Source: Flavobacterium sp. KACC 22763 (GTDB lineage: Bacteria; Bacteroidota; Bacteroidia; Flavobacteriales; Flavobacteriaceae). Taken from it: DNA of 64,000 nt. Location of the stretch: contig NZ_CP117879.1 in assembly GCF_028736155.1 (NCBI RefSeq), forward strand, positions 4,836,001-4,900,000. The letters are read 5' to 3'. Both the position numbers and the translations under genes were made by a program. The first letter of the stretch is position 1. Each line of letters starts with the position of its first letter. Shown piece after piece: positions 33,897-41,937 of this stretch. Under the pieces are notes generated by a model. That model ran no database searches. It saw nothing but the letters and a program-made list of their open reading frames with translations, and was not told where the DNA came from.

Positions 33897-34793
33897 TTAC
33901 TTCGTAATTTCTCTAAAAACAGCCTCCAAGTTTTTATTTTTCTGATTCAATTGCAAAGTTTTTAATCCATTTTCGTTGGCAAAGTCAAAAATAGTAGGAC
34001 GCATGTCTTTATCTGTAACAAAAGTTAGCTCCCATGTCATGTCATGAGTATTTACGTACGAAGAAATATTTTCTAGTTTAGCCAAAAGCTGTTCTTCTAC
34101 TTTGTAATCAAACTCTACTTCAATAACTTGCTCTTTATTGGCAGTAACCAAATGGTCTAATTTATTGTCTGCAACAATTTGTCCTTTGTCAATAATTATG
34201 ACACGATCGCAAATTGCTTCGACTTCTTGCATAATGTGTGTAGATAAAAAAACAGTTTTATTTTTTCCTGCATTTTTAATCACATTACGAATTTCCATTA
34301 ACTGATTCGGATCCAGTCCAGTAGTCGGTTCATCTAAAATTAAAACTTCTGGATCATGAAGCAAAGCATTTGCCAATCCAACACGCTGGCGGTATCCTTT
34401 AGAAAGCTGGCCAATCTTTTTATGGCTTTCTGGTGTCAGTCCTGTCAGTTGAATTACTTCTTCAATTCTTGATTTTGGCACGTTGTAAACATAGGCATTA
34501 AATGCCAAATATTCACGAACATACAAATCCAAATACAACGGATTATGCTCTGGTAAATACCCAATCGAACGTTGTACTTCTTTTTCGTTTGTCATGACAT
34601 CGTGACCATTTACAAGGGCTGAGCCACTATCGGCAAGTAAATAAGTGGTCAAAATTTTCATCAAAGTAGATTTTCCAGCTCCGTTTGGACCAAGAAATCC
34701 TACGATTTCTCCTTTTTCAATTTTAAAAGAAATTTCATTTAAAGCTTTTTGCTCTCCGTAACTTTTTGATATACTGTTTACTTCTATCGACAT
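33897..34793 (-). CDS. gldA: Gliding motility ABC transporter ATPase GldA
   Basis: A 298-residue ABC ATPase with Walker A GPNGAGKST (near residue 35), signature LSKGYRQR, Walker B VLILDEPT and switch STHIMQEVE. In Flavobacterium GldA works with membrane proteins GldF and GldG, which are not in this window, and is needed for gliding. The length and the C-terminal tail (LKTLQLNQKNKNLEAVFREITK region) fit GldA rather than a general exporter. A minus-strand TACTTTTG (34810-34817) gives a leader of only about 10 bases. Confidence 0.88.
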   Translation of the reverse strand: MSIEVNSISKSYGEQKALNEISFKIEKGEIVGFLGPNGAGKSTLMKILTTYLLADSGSALVNGHDVMTNEKEVQRSIGYLPEHNPLYLDLYVREYLAFNAYVYNVPKSRIEEVIQLTGLTPESHKKIGQLSKGYRQRVGLANALLHDPEVLILDEPTTGLDPNQLMEIRNVIKNAGKNKTVFLSTHIMQEVEAICDRVIIIDKGQIVADNKLDHLVTANKEQVIEVEFDYKVEEQLLAKLENISSYVNTHDMTWELTFVTDKDMRPTIFDFANENGLKTLQLNQKNKNLEAVFREITK

Positions 34794-34809
34794 GACTTTT
34801 TATTTGTTA

Positions 34810-34817
34810 CAAAAGTA
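34810..34817 (-). promoter_or_regulatory. -7 element of gldA
   Basis: TACTTTTG on the minus strand, a perfect TAnnTTTG, 16 bases before the start codon. No TTG is found at the standard distance. Confidence 0.45.
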
Positions 34818-34941
34818 ACTAGAAATAGTTTCGATTGCTAAAAATTTATCTCTTAAAGTGATTATAAAAAAATTGAGTAGCCCAGTATTCACGGCATTGT
34901 TATTGTTAAGAGAATGCTAAAATTAAAATAAAACCCAAATC

Positions 34942-35520
34942 ATGAAAAAAATTCTAGTGATGGCTGCTTTAGCTATCTGCAGTTTTGCAAACGCACAAAA
35001 AGGTACAGTATTAGTAGGTGGTAACATCTCTTATTCTTCTGAAACAAGAGATTTCGGTAATGCTGAAAGAAAATCAAACGAATTTGCTTTTTCTCCAAAA
35101 GTAGGTTACCAATTTCACGAAAACTGGACAGTTGGAGGTGAGTTTACAGTTGCTTCTTCAAAAGATGATCAAGGTGTAAACGAATATAAAACAAACAGTT
35201 CTAAATTTGGTGCATTTGTACGTTACACAATGCCATTAAGCCAAACTTTCTCAGTATTCGCAGATTTAGGAGCTGGTTTCCAAAATCAAACTGAAAAAGA
35301 TTACGTTGGATCAAACTACACAAAATACAAAGCAGATGGAATGTATATTGGTGTAGTTCCAGCTCTTTTCATTAACATGAAAAATGGTTTTGGTCTTAAC
35401 TTTAGCATTGGTGGTTTAGGATACGAAACTTTAAATTATGATAACAACGGTCCAGATGTTAGCAGATTTAATTTCAACTTTGGTAAAACAGCTAGCATTG
35501 GAATCTCTAAAAACTTCTAA
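34942..35520 (+). CDS. Outer-membrane beta-barrel protein, copy 1
   Basis: A 192-residue porin-like barrel with signal peptide (cut after FANA) and alternating strands: KVGYQFHENWTVGGEF, GAFVRYTMPL, FSVFADLGAGFQNQ, and a C-terminal Phe (GISKNF) typical for barrel assembly. It uses many GGT, GCT, AAC and TTC codons compared with copy 2, which suggests stronger expression. A strong terminator separates it from copy 2, so each is its own unit. Confidence 0.88.
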   Translation: MKKILVMAALAICSFANAQKGTVLVGGNISYSSETRDFGNAERKSNEFAFSPKVGYQFHENWTVGGEFTVASSKDDQGVNEYKTNSSKFGAFVRYTMPLSQTFSVFADLGAGFQNQTEKDYVGSNYTKYKADGMYIGVVPALFINMKNGFGLNFSIGGLGYETLNYDNNGPDVSRFNFNFGKTASIGISKNF

Positions 35521-35546
35521 TCTTTAGTTTTTATATTCAATTTCAG

Positions 35547-35577
35547 AAAGCGCTCCTAATCGGAGCGCTTTTTTTAT
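35547..35577 (+). terminator. Terminator after barrel copy 1
   Basis: Stem AAAGCGCTCC / GGAGCGCTTT with a 4-base loop and a T run. Confidence 0.92.
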
Positions 35578-35714
35578 AACCATTTCTTGTTGTTATTTTA
35601 ATTTTTAATCTGTTTTAAGAGAGTTGTTTTTAAGTAATAGTTAAGAAAATGACTACGATTCTATATTGGTATTTTAATTGTTTGTTGTATGTGAAATCTT
35701 AATAAATATCACAA

Positions 35715-36296
35715 ATGAAAAAAATGCTACTTATTCTTGCATTGGCTATGGCTAGCTTTGCAAATGCCCAAAAGGGAACAATTTTAGTTGGAGGAAATAT
35801 TGGTTATACTTCTGAAAAAATCGACAGAGAAATTGCATCAGCAAAAAACAATGTTTTTGAGTTTTCTCCAAAGGTTGGATATCAATTTCATGATAACTGG
35901 ACCGCAGGAATCGAATTTTCGGTAGAATCTTCCAAAACCAATCTTGGAGAAGGTGAAGGTAAAAGTAATACTTTTAAAACAGGAGCTTTTGTCCGTTATA
36001 CAATGCCATTGAATGAAACTTTTTCGGTTTTTGCCGATTTGGGAGCTGGGTTTCAAAATCAAAAAAGCAAAAATTACGAAAATGGATCACTTGTGTCAGA
36101 TAATAAAGCTGATGGTTTTTATACAGGTATTACTCCAGCTCTTTTTATTAATATGAAGAAAGGTTTTGGCCTAAATTTTAGTATTGGAGGCTTAGGATAT
36201 GAAACATTAAGCTATGATAATGATGATGTTGATTATAGTAAATTTTTCGTCAATTTTGGAAAAACAGTAAACATCGGGATTTCTAAAAACTTCTAA
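35715..36296 (+). CDS. Outer-membrane beta-barrel protein, copy 2
   Basis: A 193-residue paralogue of the preceding gene with the same signal peptide style and barrel strands (KVGYQFHDNWTAGIEF, FSVFADLGAGFQNQ, C-terminal GISKNF). The differences lie mostly in the predicted loops, such as the stretch after SSKTNLG. Codon use is more AT-rich than in copy 1. A tandem duplication is the simple explanation. Confidence 0.88.
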   Translation: MKKMLLILALAMASFANAQKGTILVGGNIGYTSEKIDREIASAKNNVFEFSPKVGYQFHDNWTAGIEFSVESSKTNLGEGEGKSNTFKTGAFVRYTMPLNETFSVFADLGAGFQNQKSKNYENGSLVSDNKADGFYTGITPALFINMKKGFGLNFSIGGLGYETLSYDNDDVDYSKFFVNFGKTVNIGISKNF

Positions 36297-36319
36297 TTTT
36301 AGATTTTTATGCAAATACG

Positions 36320-36349
36320 AAAGCGCTTCAATTGGAGCGTTTTTTTTTG
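36320..36349 (+). terminator. Terminator after barrel copy 2
   Basis: Short stem CGCTTC / GGAGCG with T-G pairing followed by a run of nine T. The sequence is a decayed version of the copy 1 terminator. Confidence 0.75.
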
Positions 36350-36392
36350 TGTTAAATCTTCTGTTGTAAAAGAGATTTAAGAGTAAAACAAA

Positions 36393-37367
36393 CTAAACAC
36401 GTCTTCCAATTAAACTCTCGGCAAACTCTCTTAATAATTTTTTCTTATCTTCTTCTATATTGATTTTGTCTAAAATTTTAGAAGCTTTAAATGTGTACTT
36501 TTTGATTGATTCTTGTGTTGCATTTGGCACTCCAGATTTCAGAAACAAATCGGTTATGGTTTTAATTTTGTTTGTATTGTCTTCAAGACGAACAGCGTAT
36601 AAACGTTCTAATACTTCTTTTTCGCTTTCAGTTGCAATTTCAAGAGCCTTAAAATATAAGTAGGTTTTTTTATTCGAAATAATATCGCCGCCTAAACGTC
36701 TGCCAAATGTGGGAGTATCGCCAAAAAGATCCAGATAATCATCTTGCAACTGAAAAGCTAGTCCGATATTAATTCCAAAATCATAAATTAAATCGCAGTT
36801 TTCTTGCGATGTTTGGGCAATTATAGCGCCCATTTTCATCGATGCCGCTATAAGTGCACCAGTTTTGTACTTAATCATTTTTAGATATTCAGAAACTGTA
36901 ACATCTTGTCGGGTTTCAAAATCTACATCCAGGGTTTGCCCTTCGCATACTTTTATTCCCATTTTGTTAACCGCTTTGATCAAATCTTTTGCAAGATTTG
37001 GGGCGTAATTAAGCAGATATTCGTAGGTTAAGATAATCATTGCATCTCCAGAAAGAATAGCAATGTTAGTATTCCACTTTTTGTGTACTGTGGCTTTTCC
37101 TCTTCTAATGGGATCTTCGTCTATAATATCATCATGGATTAAGGACGAGTTATGGAAAATTTCAATTGCCAAAGCAGCGGGTAATGCTAACTTATAGTCT
37201 GTTCCAAAAAATTCTGTGGTGAGTAGCGTAAGTGTAGGGCGCAATCGTTTTCCTCCCAATGACATTATATATGCTATCGGATCGTATAGATTTTTGGGTT
37301 CTTTATCTATAATTTGATTCTCTAAATAACTAATAAAAAAATTTGTGTATTGAGCTGCTGAATACAT
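36393..37367 (-). CDS. Polyprenyl diphosphate synthase (trans, long chain)
   Basis: The 324-residue enzyme condenses isopentenyl diphosphate. It has the first Asp-rich motif DDIID (79-83) followed by RRG and the second DDYLD (209-213). Small residues Ser74-Ser75 stand before the first motif where short-chain enzymes have aromatic ones, which suggests a long product, for example the menaquinone side chain. It is convergent with the barrel genes. Farnesyl/geranylgeranyl synthase is the alternative. Confidence 0.88.
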   Translation of the reverse strand: MYSAAQYTNFFISYLENQIIDKEPKNLYDPIAYIMSLGGKRLRPTLTLLTTEFFGTDYKLALPAALAIEIFHNSSLIHDDIIDEDPIRRGKATVHKKWNTNIAILSGDAMIILTYEYLLNYAPNLAKDLIKAVNKMGIKVCEGQTLDVDFETRQDVTVSEYLKMIKYKTGALIAASMKMGAIIAQTSQENCDLIYDFGINIGLAFQLQDDYLDLFGDTPTFGRRLGGDIISNKKTYLYFKALEIATESEKEVLERLYAVRLEDNTNKIKTITDLFLKSGVPNATQESIKKYTFKASKILDKINIEEDKKKLLREFAESLIGRRV

Positions 37368-37506
37368 AGAATTAAGTTTAATAGTTTGTAAATGGCTAAA
37401 ATACAGATTTTTACGACTTGTGTTTTTTGAATAGAAGAAAAATTTTGCAAATTAATTTAAAACCGTAAATGTTGTAAAGTGTTGCATTTTTCAATAAAAA
37501 GAAATA

Positions 37507-37566
37507 ATGCCAGTCAAAGTGAAATCGAAACGAATCATAACTAAATTCGATCTCACTTGCTGGCAT
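37507..37566 (-). terminator. Likely terminator after metE
   Basis: A long imperfect stem with ATGCCAG / CTGGCAT at its base and TCGAA / TTCGA further in lies 26 bases after the metE stop. The T run on the minus strand is broken, so efficiency is uncertain. Confidence 0.5.
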
Positions 37567-37591
37567 AAAAAACAAAAACTATTTAAAGGTA

Positions 37592-39913
37592 TTAAGTCAC
37601 AGGATTCTCTACAGCTGTTCGCATTTCTTGAGCTGCGGCAACCATTTCGATTAGTGCTTTTTTGGTTTCATCCCAATGACGAGTTTTCAAGCCGCAATCT
37701 GGATTTACCCATAATTGATCTATCGGAATTACGTTTGAAGCTTTTTCTAACAGACGAACCATTTCTGCGCTTGATGGAACACGGGGAGAGTGAATGTCAT
37801 AAACTCCAGGACCAATTTCGTTTGGATATTTAAAGTTGGCAAATGCATCTAAAAGTTCCATTTGCGAACGAGAACATTCAATAGTAATAACATCGGCATC
37901 CATGTCGGCAATGTTTTGAATGATGTCGTTAAATTCGCTGTAACACATATGTGTATGAATCTGCGTATCATCGTTTACGCCGCTTGCAGAAATTCTGAAA
38001 GCACGAACTGCCCAATCTAAATATTTGGCCCATTCTTCTTTTCTCAAAGGTAAACCTTCACGAATCGCTGGTTCATCGATTTGAATGATTTTGATTCCTG
38101 CTTTTTCCAAATCAACAACTTCATCGCGAATTGCCAAAGCGATTTGCGTACACGTTTCAGAACGAGGCTGGTCATTACGCACAAAAGACCATTGCAGAAT
38201 AGTTACGGGGCCAGTCAACATTCCTTTTACCCATTTTGAAGTTAAAGATTGTGCATATTGAGACCATTTTACCGTCATAGGATTTGGTCTTGAAACATCA
38301 CCGTATATAACAGGAGGTTTCACACAGCGGCTTCCGTAACTCTGAACCCAGCCGTTTTTGGTAAAAGTAAATCCGGATAATTGTTCTCCAAAATATTCAA
38401 CCATATCATTGCGTTCAAACTCACCATGAACTAAAACATCGATTCCTGTTTCTTCCTGAAAACGAATGGTTGCTTCGGTTTCTTTTTCGATTAAATCATT
38501 GTATTCTTGAGCTGTTAATTCTCCTTTTTTGAATCTCGCTCTCCAGCTTCTCACTTCAGCTGTTTGTGGGAAAGATCCAATTGTTGTGGTTGGGAATAAT
38601 GGAAGTTTTAAAGCTTCAATTTGGCTTTTTCTTCTTGTAGCAAAAGCACTTTTACGTTTATCGTCTGAAGCTGTAATTGCAGCAACTCGTGCTTTAACTT
38701 GGTTATTATGAATTAATTTTGAAGTTTTACGGTTTTCATTTGCCAAAACATTTTCCTTGTAATCAGCAGAATTTTCAATGCTAACTTCGTTAGAAGCAAA
38801 TTGTTTTAAAAGTACAATCTCGTTGATTTTTTGTTTAGCAAAAGCCAGCCATTGTTTGATTTCAGGAGTTAAGGTCTGATCGTTTGTTTCTAGATCTAAA
38901 TCGCACGGACTGTGAATTAATGAGCAAGAAGGAGCGATTAAAACCCTGTCGGTTCCTAACGCGTTAGTTGCTTTTTTGATTAATTCTAAAGATTTTTTGA
39001 AATCATTTTTCCAGATATTTCTTCCGTCAACAACTCCTAAAGAAAGATTTACGTTTGAAGCCAATTTTCCAGATTCTAAAATATCATTTAATTGCAGCGG
39101 ACAACGAACTAAATCTAAATGCAAAGTATCAACAGGCAAAGCCAAAGCAGTTTCAAGATTTTCTCCAAAACAGTCAAAATAGTTTGCTAAAACAATTTTA
39201 AGTTTCGGGAAACGAGTGTTGATTTCGTTATATACTTTTGTGAAAGCTGCTCTTTCTTTATCGGTTAAATTTAAAGCTAAGAAAGGCTCGTCGAACTGAA
39301 TATATTCAGCATCTTCTGCTTGCAGTTTTTCTAAAATTTCGAAATAAACCGGAAGTAAAGCATCCAAAAGATCAATTCTGTAAAAACCTTCTTCTTTTTC
39401 TTTTCCTAATAATAAATAAGAAACAGGACCAATTAAAACAGGTTTTGTTTTAATTCCAATCGCATTTGCTTCTTTAAATTCATTGATTATTTTTTCTGAA
39501 AACAATTCAAACTTTTGATTTTTGGTAAATTCAGGAACAATATAGTGATAGTTGGTATCAAACCATTTTGTCATTTCCATTGCCACAACATCCTGTCCGT
39601 CTTTTTGAGATCCTCTTGCCATTGCAAAATACAAATCTAAAGATGAATTGTTTTTTGCCAATTCGTGATAACGTACCGGAATTGCTCCAAGGGTTAGAGT
39701 TAAATCTAAAACTTGATCATAAAAAGAAAAATCATTAGACGGAATTAAATCAACTCCTGCTTCGGTTTGTAATTTCCAGTTTTTAAGACGGATTTCTTTT
39801 CCAGCATCTATAAGTTCTTCTGCTGAAATTTTTCCCGCCCAATACAATTCGCTGGCTTTTTTCAGTTCTCTGCTGCTGCCAATTCTTGGGTAACCTAAGT
39901 TGTTTGTTTTCAT
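37592..39913 (-). CDS. metE: Cobalamin-independent methionine synthase
   Basis: The 773-residue zinc enzyme moves a methyl group from methyltetrahydrofolate polyglutamate to homocysteine. Both barrel halves are present: NLGYPRIGSSRELKKA at the N terminus and LFPTTTIGSFPQTAEVR in the middle. The zinc ligands are in HTHMCYSEF (about 653-655) and NPDCGLKTR (about 740). It is a second methionine synthase beside the split metH. Instead of a riboswitch its upstream region has a palindrome and a divergent Lrp/AsnC gene. Confidence 0.96.
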   Translation of the reverse strand: MKTNNLGYPRIGSSRELKKASELYWAGKISAEELIDAGKEIRLKNWKLQTEAGVDLIPSNDFSFYDQVLDLTLTLGAIPVRYHELAKNNSSLDLYFAMARGSQKDGQDVVAMEMTKWFDTNYHYIVPEFTKNQKFELFSEKIINEFKEANAIGIKTKPVLIGPVSYLLLGKEKEEGFYRIDLLDALLPVYFEILEKLQAEDAEYIQFDEPFLALNLTDKERAAFTKVYNEINTRFPKLKIVLANYFDCFGENLETALALPVDTLHLDLVRCPLQLNDILESGKLASNVNLSLGVVDGRNIWKNDFKKSLELIKKATNALGTDRVLIAPSCSLIHSPCDLDLETNDQTLTPEIKQWLAFAKQKINEIVLLKQFASNEVSIENSADYKENVLANENRKTSKLIHNNQVKARVAAITASDDKRKSAFATRRKSQIEALKLPLFPTTTIGSFPQTAEVRSWRARFKKGELTAQEYNDLIEKETEATIRFQEETGIDVLVHGEFERNDMVEYFGEQLSGFTFTKNGWVQSYGSRCVKPPVIYGDVSRPNPMTVKWSQYAQSLTSKWVKGMLTGPVTILQWSFVRNDQPRSETCTQIALAIRDEVVDLEKAGIKIIQIDEPAIREGLPLRKEEWAKYLDWAVRAFRISASGVNDDTQIHTHMCYSEFNDIIQNIADMDADVITIECSRSQMELLDAFANFKYPNEIGPGVYDIHSPRVPSSAEMVRLLEKASNVIPIDQLWVNPDCGLKTRHWDETKKALIEMVAAAQEMRTAVENPVT

Positions 39914-39919
39914 TTTTGA

Positions 39920-39946
39920 TTCAGTATTTTTTACTGAACAAATTTA
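39920..39946 (-). promoter_or_regulatory. metE control region: palindrome plus -7 element
   Basis: The perfect inverted repeat TTCAGTA-TTTTT-TACTGAA (39920-39938) lies between the minus-strand -7 element TAAATTTG (39939-39946) and the metE start. A further TTCAGTAAAATA site lies at 39983-39994. The palindrome would cover the transcript start. The divergent Lrp/AsnC protein is the likely binder (inference). Confidence 0.5.
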
Positions 39947-40024
39947 CGTTCTTGGTTTTTATAACTTATATTTGGTTTTTATTTCAGTAAAATACGTTTT
40001 TAAAATGTTGTTTTATAGATTATT

Positions 40025-40055
40025 TTGCTGTGTAAATATGTGAAATTCACTTTTG
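40025..40055 (+). promoter_or_regulatory. Promoter of the Lrp/AsnC gene
   Basis: TTG (40025-40027), 20-base spacer and CACTTTTG (40048-40055), one mismatch. Because the possible TTG start at 40053 lies inside this element, ATG 40071 is the better start. Confidence 0.5.
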
Positions 40056-40070
40056 GCAGTAAAAAAAACT

Positions 40071-40532
40071 ATGGAAAATCTAGATAAAACCGATTTATTG
40101 ATTCTAAAATATCTTCAAGAAGACTGCAATATCAATACAAAAGATCTTGCGAGTAAATTATTTCTAACGGTTACTCCCGTTTATGAAAGAATTAAAAGGC
40201 TGGAAAGGGACGGTTATATTACCAAATATGTAGCGCTTTTAGATAAAAAGAAAATGAACCGTGGTATGACTGTTTTTTGCAATGTCCGTTTAAAAGAACA
40301 CGCCAAAAATGTCGGGAGCAATTTTGTAAAAGATATTGTGGCACTTCCAGAAATTATTGAATGTTACAATATAGCGGGAGATTACGATTTTATGCTAAAG
40401 ATTTTGGTGCAAGATATGGCCAGTTATCAAGATTTTGTAATGAATAAATTATCTACGATAGAAAACATCGGAAACACAAATAGTATTTTTGTAATGGGTG
40501 AAATCAAGCACAGCACCGCATTAGAGTTTTAG
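40071..40532 (+). CDS. Lrp/AsnC family regulator
   Basis: This 153-residue regulator has an N-terminal winged helix (LDKTDLLILKYLQEDCNINTKDLA, with recognition helix LTVTPVYERIKRLE) and a C-terminal ligand-binding RAM domain (GDYDFMLKILVQDMASYQDF). It is divergent from metE with about 157 bases between them, so methionine-linked control of metE is likely. The amino-acid ligand is unknown. Confidence 0.87.
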   Translation: MENLDKTDLLILKYLQEDCNINTKDLASKLFLTVTPVYERIKRLERDGYITKYVALLDKKKMNRGMTVFCNVRLKEHAKNVGSNFVKDIVALPEIIECYNIAGDYDFMLKILVQDMASYQDFVMNKLSTIENIGNTNSIFVMGEIKHSTALEF

Positions 40533-40583
40533 TTTTTTGATATAAAACGATTTCGTAAGTTTCTGATTTTTAAACTGAAAACA

Positions 40584-40626
40584 CGATAAAAATCACATTT
40601 TTTGTAAACCACGGCTTATACATTTG
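40584..40626 (+). promoter_or_regulatory. FNR-like site and promoter of the OFA transporter
   Basis: CGATAAAAATCAC contains GAT-N4-ATC, the core of TTGAT-N4-ATCAA, centred at 40589.5. The -7 element TACATTTG ends at 40626. The distance of 36.5 bases is the same as at pflB, and places the site near -42, the usual place for activation by FNR/CRP proteins. Confidence 0.5.
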
Positions 40627-40639
40627 TTAGAATTAAAAC

Positions 40640-41845
40640 ATGTATAATCTTATGAAAACAAAAAATAAATGGATAATTGTTATAGCGGGAATGATGCTGC
40701 AATTATCAATAGGTTCTATCTACGCATATAGTGTTTGGATAAATCCCATTCATACACTAAATAAATGGGATAGCAATCAGTTAAAACTTTCTTTTAGTTT
40801 AGCCATTTGTTTTCTTGGCCTTACGGCAGCTTTTATGCAAAAGTTTGTTCGTAAAATTGGCTCCAAAAATGCAGGACTTCTTGCTGCGTTATTTTTTGGG
40901 GTCGGATTTGTAGGAAGCGGCTTCGCGATTGCCAGCCAATCGGTATTCTTGTTCTATTTGTTTTTTGGTGTCATAAGCGGTATAGGTTTAGGTTTTGGAT
41001 ACATTACACCCGTTTCGGTCGTTATAAAATGGTTTCCTGAGAAACCCGGTTTTGCCAGCGGATTGGTTATTATGTCTTTTGCAGTAGGTTCTATAATTGC
41101 ATCACGTCTTATTTTGCCTTTAATAGAATTATATGGTGTATCAGGAACTTTTTATTTATTGGGTTGTATTTATTCACTTCTAATGGTTCTGGCTTCTCTT
41201 TGTCTTTCCCTTCCTGATTCAAATACTGTAACTGAAATTTCAGTGCAAAATTCTTCAATTCCACTAAAGATACTCCTGACCGATGTTCGATTTTACAGTC
41301 TTTGGTTATTTCTGTTTCTTAATACAACTTGTGGCATTGCTTTAATTTCGATTGCGGCGCCAATGGCAAAAGATATAATACATATAAATGATTCGCAAGC
41401 AGTTAATTTTGTGGGGTTAATTGGTTTTTTCAACGGATTTGGCAGATTGTTTTGGTCTAGCGCCTCTGATAAAATTGGGCGCTGGTTAACTTTTTTCCTC
41501 TTTTTTACAATTGGCACTTCTTGCTTTTTTATTTTGACACAAACGCGCAACACAGTTTTATTTCAGATTATGGTCTTTATTATTATTAGTTGTTACGGTG
41601 GTGCATTTGCCGCTATGCCGGCATTTGCAAAAGATGTTTATGGGCCATACAAAATGAGTACACCATTTGGTTTTATATTAATCGCATGGTCTTTAGCCGC
41701 ATTTGTAGGACCGGGATTATTGTCTTTTACTAAAGATTATAACATAATCTTCTGCTTTTTTGCAGTGATTTTAGGATTTACTTCTGTTTTTTGTTTATTG
41801 GTAAAAAGAAGAATGATTTACCGACAACGATTGCGTAATTTTTAA
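40640..41845 (+). CDS. MFS transporter, OFA (oxalate/formate antiporter) family
   Basis: A 401-residue inner-membrane protein with about twelve membrane helices. The start region (NKWIIVIAGMMLQLSIGSIYAYSVWINPI) and GFGYITPVSVVIKWFPEKPGFASG are typical of the OFA branch. Since it precedes pflB-pflA and shares an FNR-like site with it, export or exchange of formate or another monocarboxylate is likely. Met at 40652 is an alternative start. Confidence 0.87.
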   Translation: MYNLMKTKNKWIIVIAGMMLQLSIGSIYAYSVWINPIHTLNKWDSNQLKLSFSLAICFLGLTAAFMQKFVRKIGSKNAGLLAALFFGVGFVGSGFAIASQSVFLFYLFFGVISGIGLGFGYITPVSVVIKWFPEKPGFASGLVIMSFAVGSIIASRLILPLIELYGVSGTFYLLGCIYSLLMVLASLCLSLPDSNTVTEISVQNSSIPLKILLTDVRFYSLWLFLFLNTTCGIALISIAAPMAKDIIHINDSQAVNFVGLIGFFNGFGRLFWSSASDKIGRWLTFFLFFTIGTSCFFILTQTRNTVLFQIMVFIIISCYGGAFAAMPAFAKDVYGPYKMSTPFGFILIAWSLAAFVGPGLLSFTKDYNIIFCFFAVILGFTSVFCLLVKRRMIYRQRLRNF

Positions 41846-41862
41846 ATAATTAACGTATTTTA

Positions 41863-41906
41863 TTGATTATTATCATGTTTTTTGATTTTTGGAATATCGA
41901 ATTTTG
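41863..41906 (+). promoter_or_regulatory. FNR-like site and promoter of pflB
   Basis: TTGATTATTATCAT (41863-41876) matches TTGAT-N4-ATCAA with one difference, centred at 41869.5. The -7 element GAATTTTG (one mismatch) ends at 41906. The predicted start of transcription puts the site near -42. Confidence 0.65.
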
Positions 41907-41937
41907 ATATGATAAATCTTTAAATATCAATTGAGTT

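Noticed and set aside
39914..40070. Cobalamin riboswitch before metE
   Set aside because: The divergent region is 157 bases and shows no B12-box; it is too short for a full aptamer.
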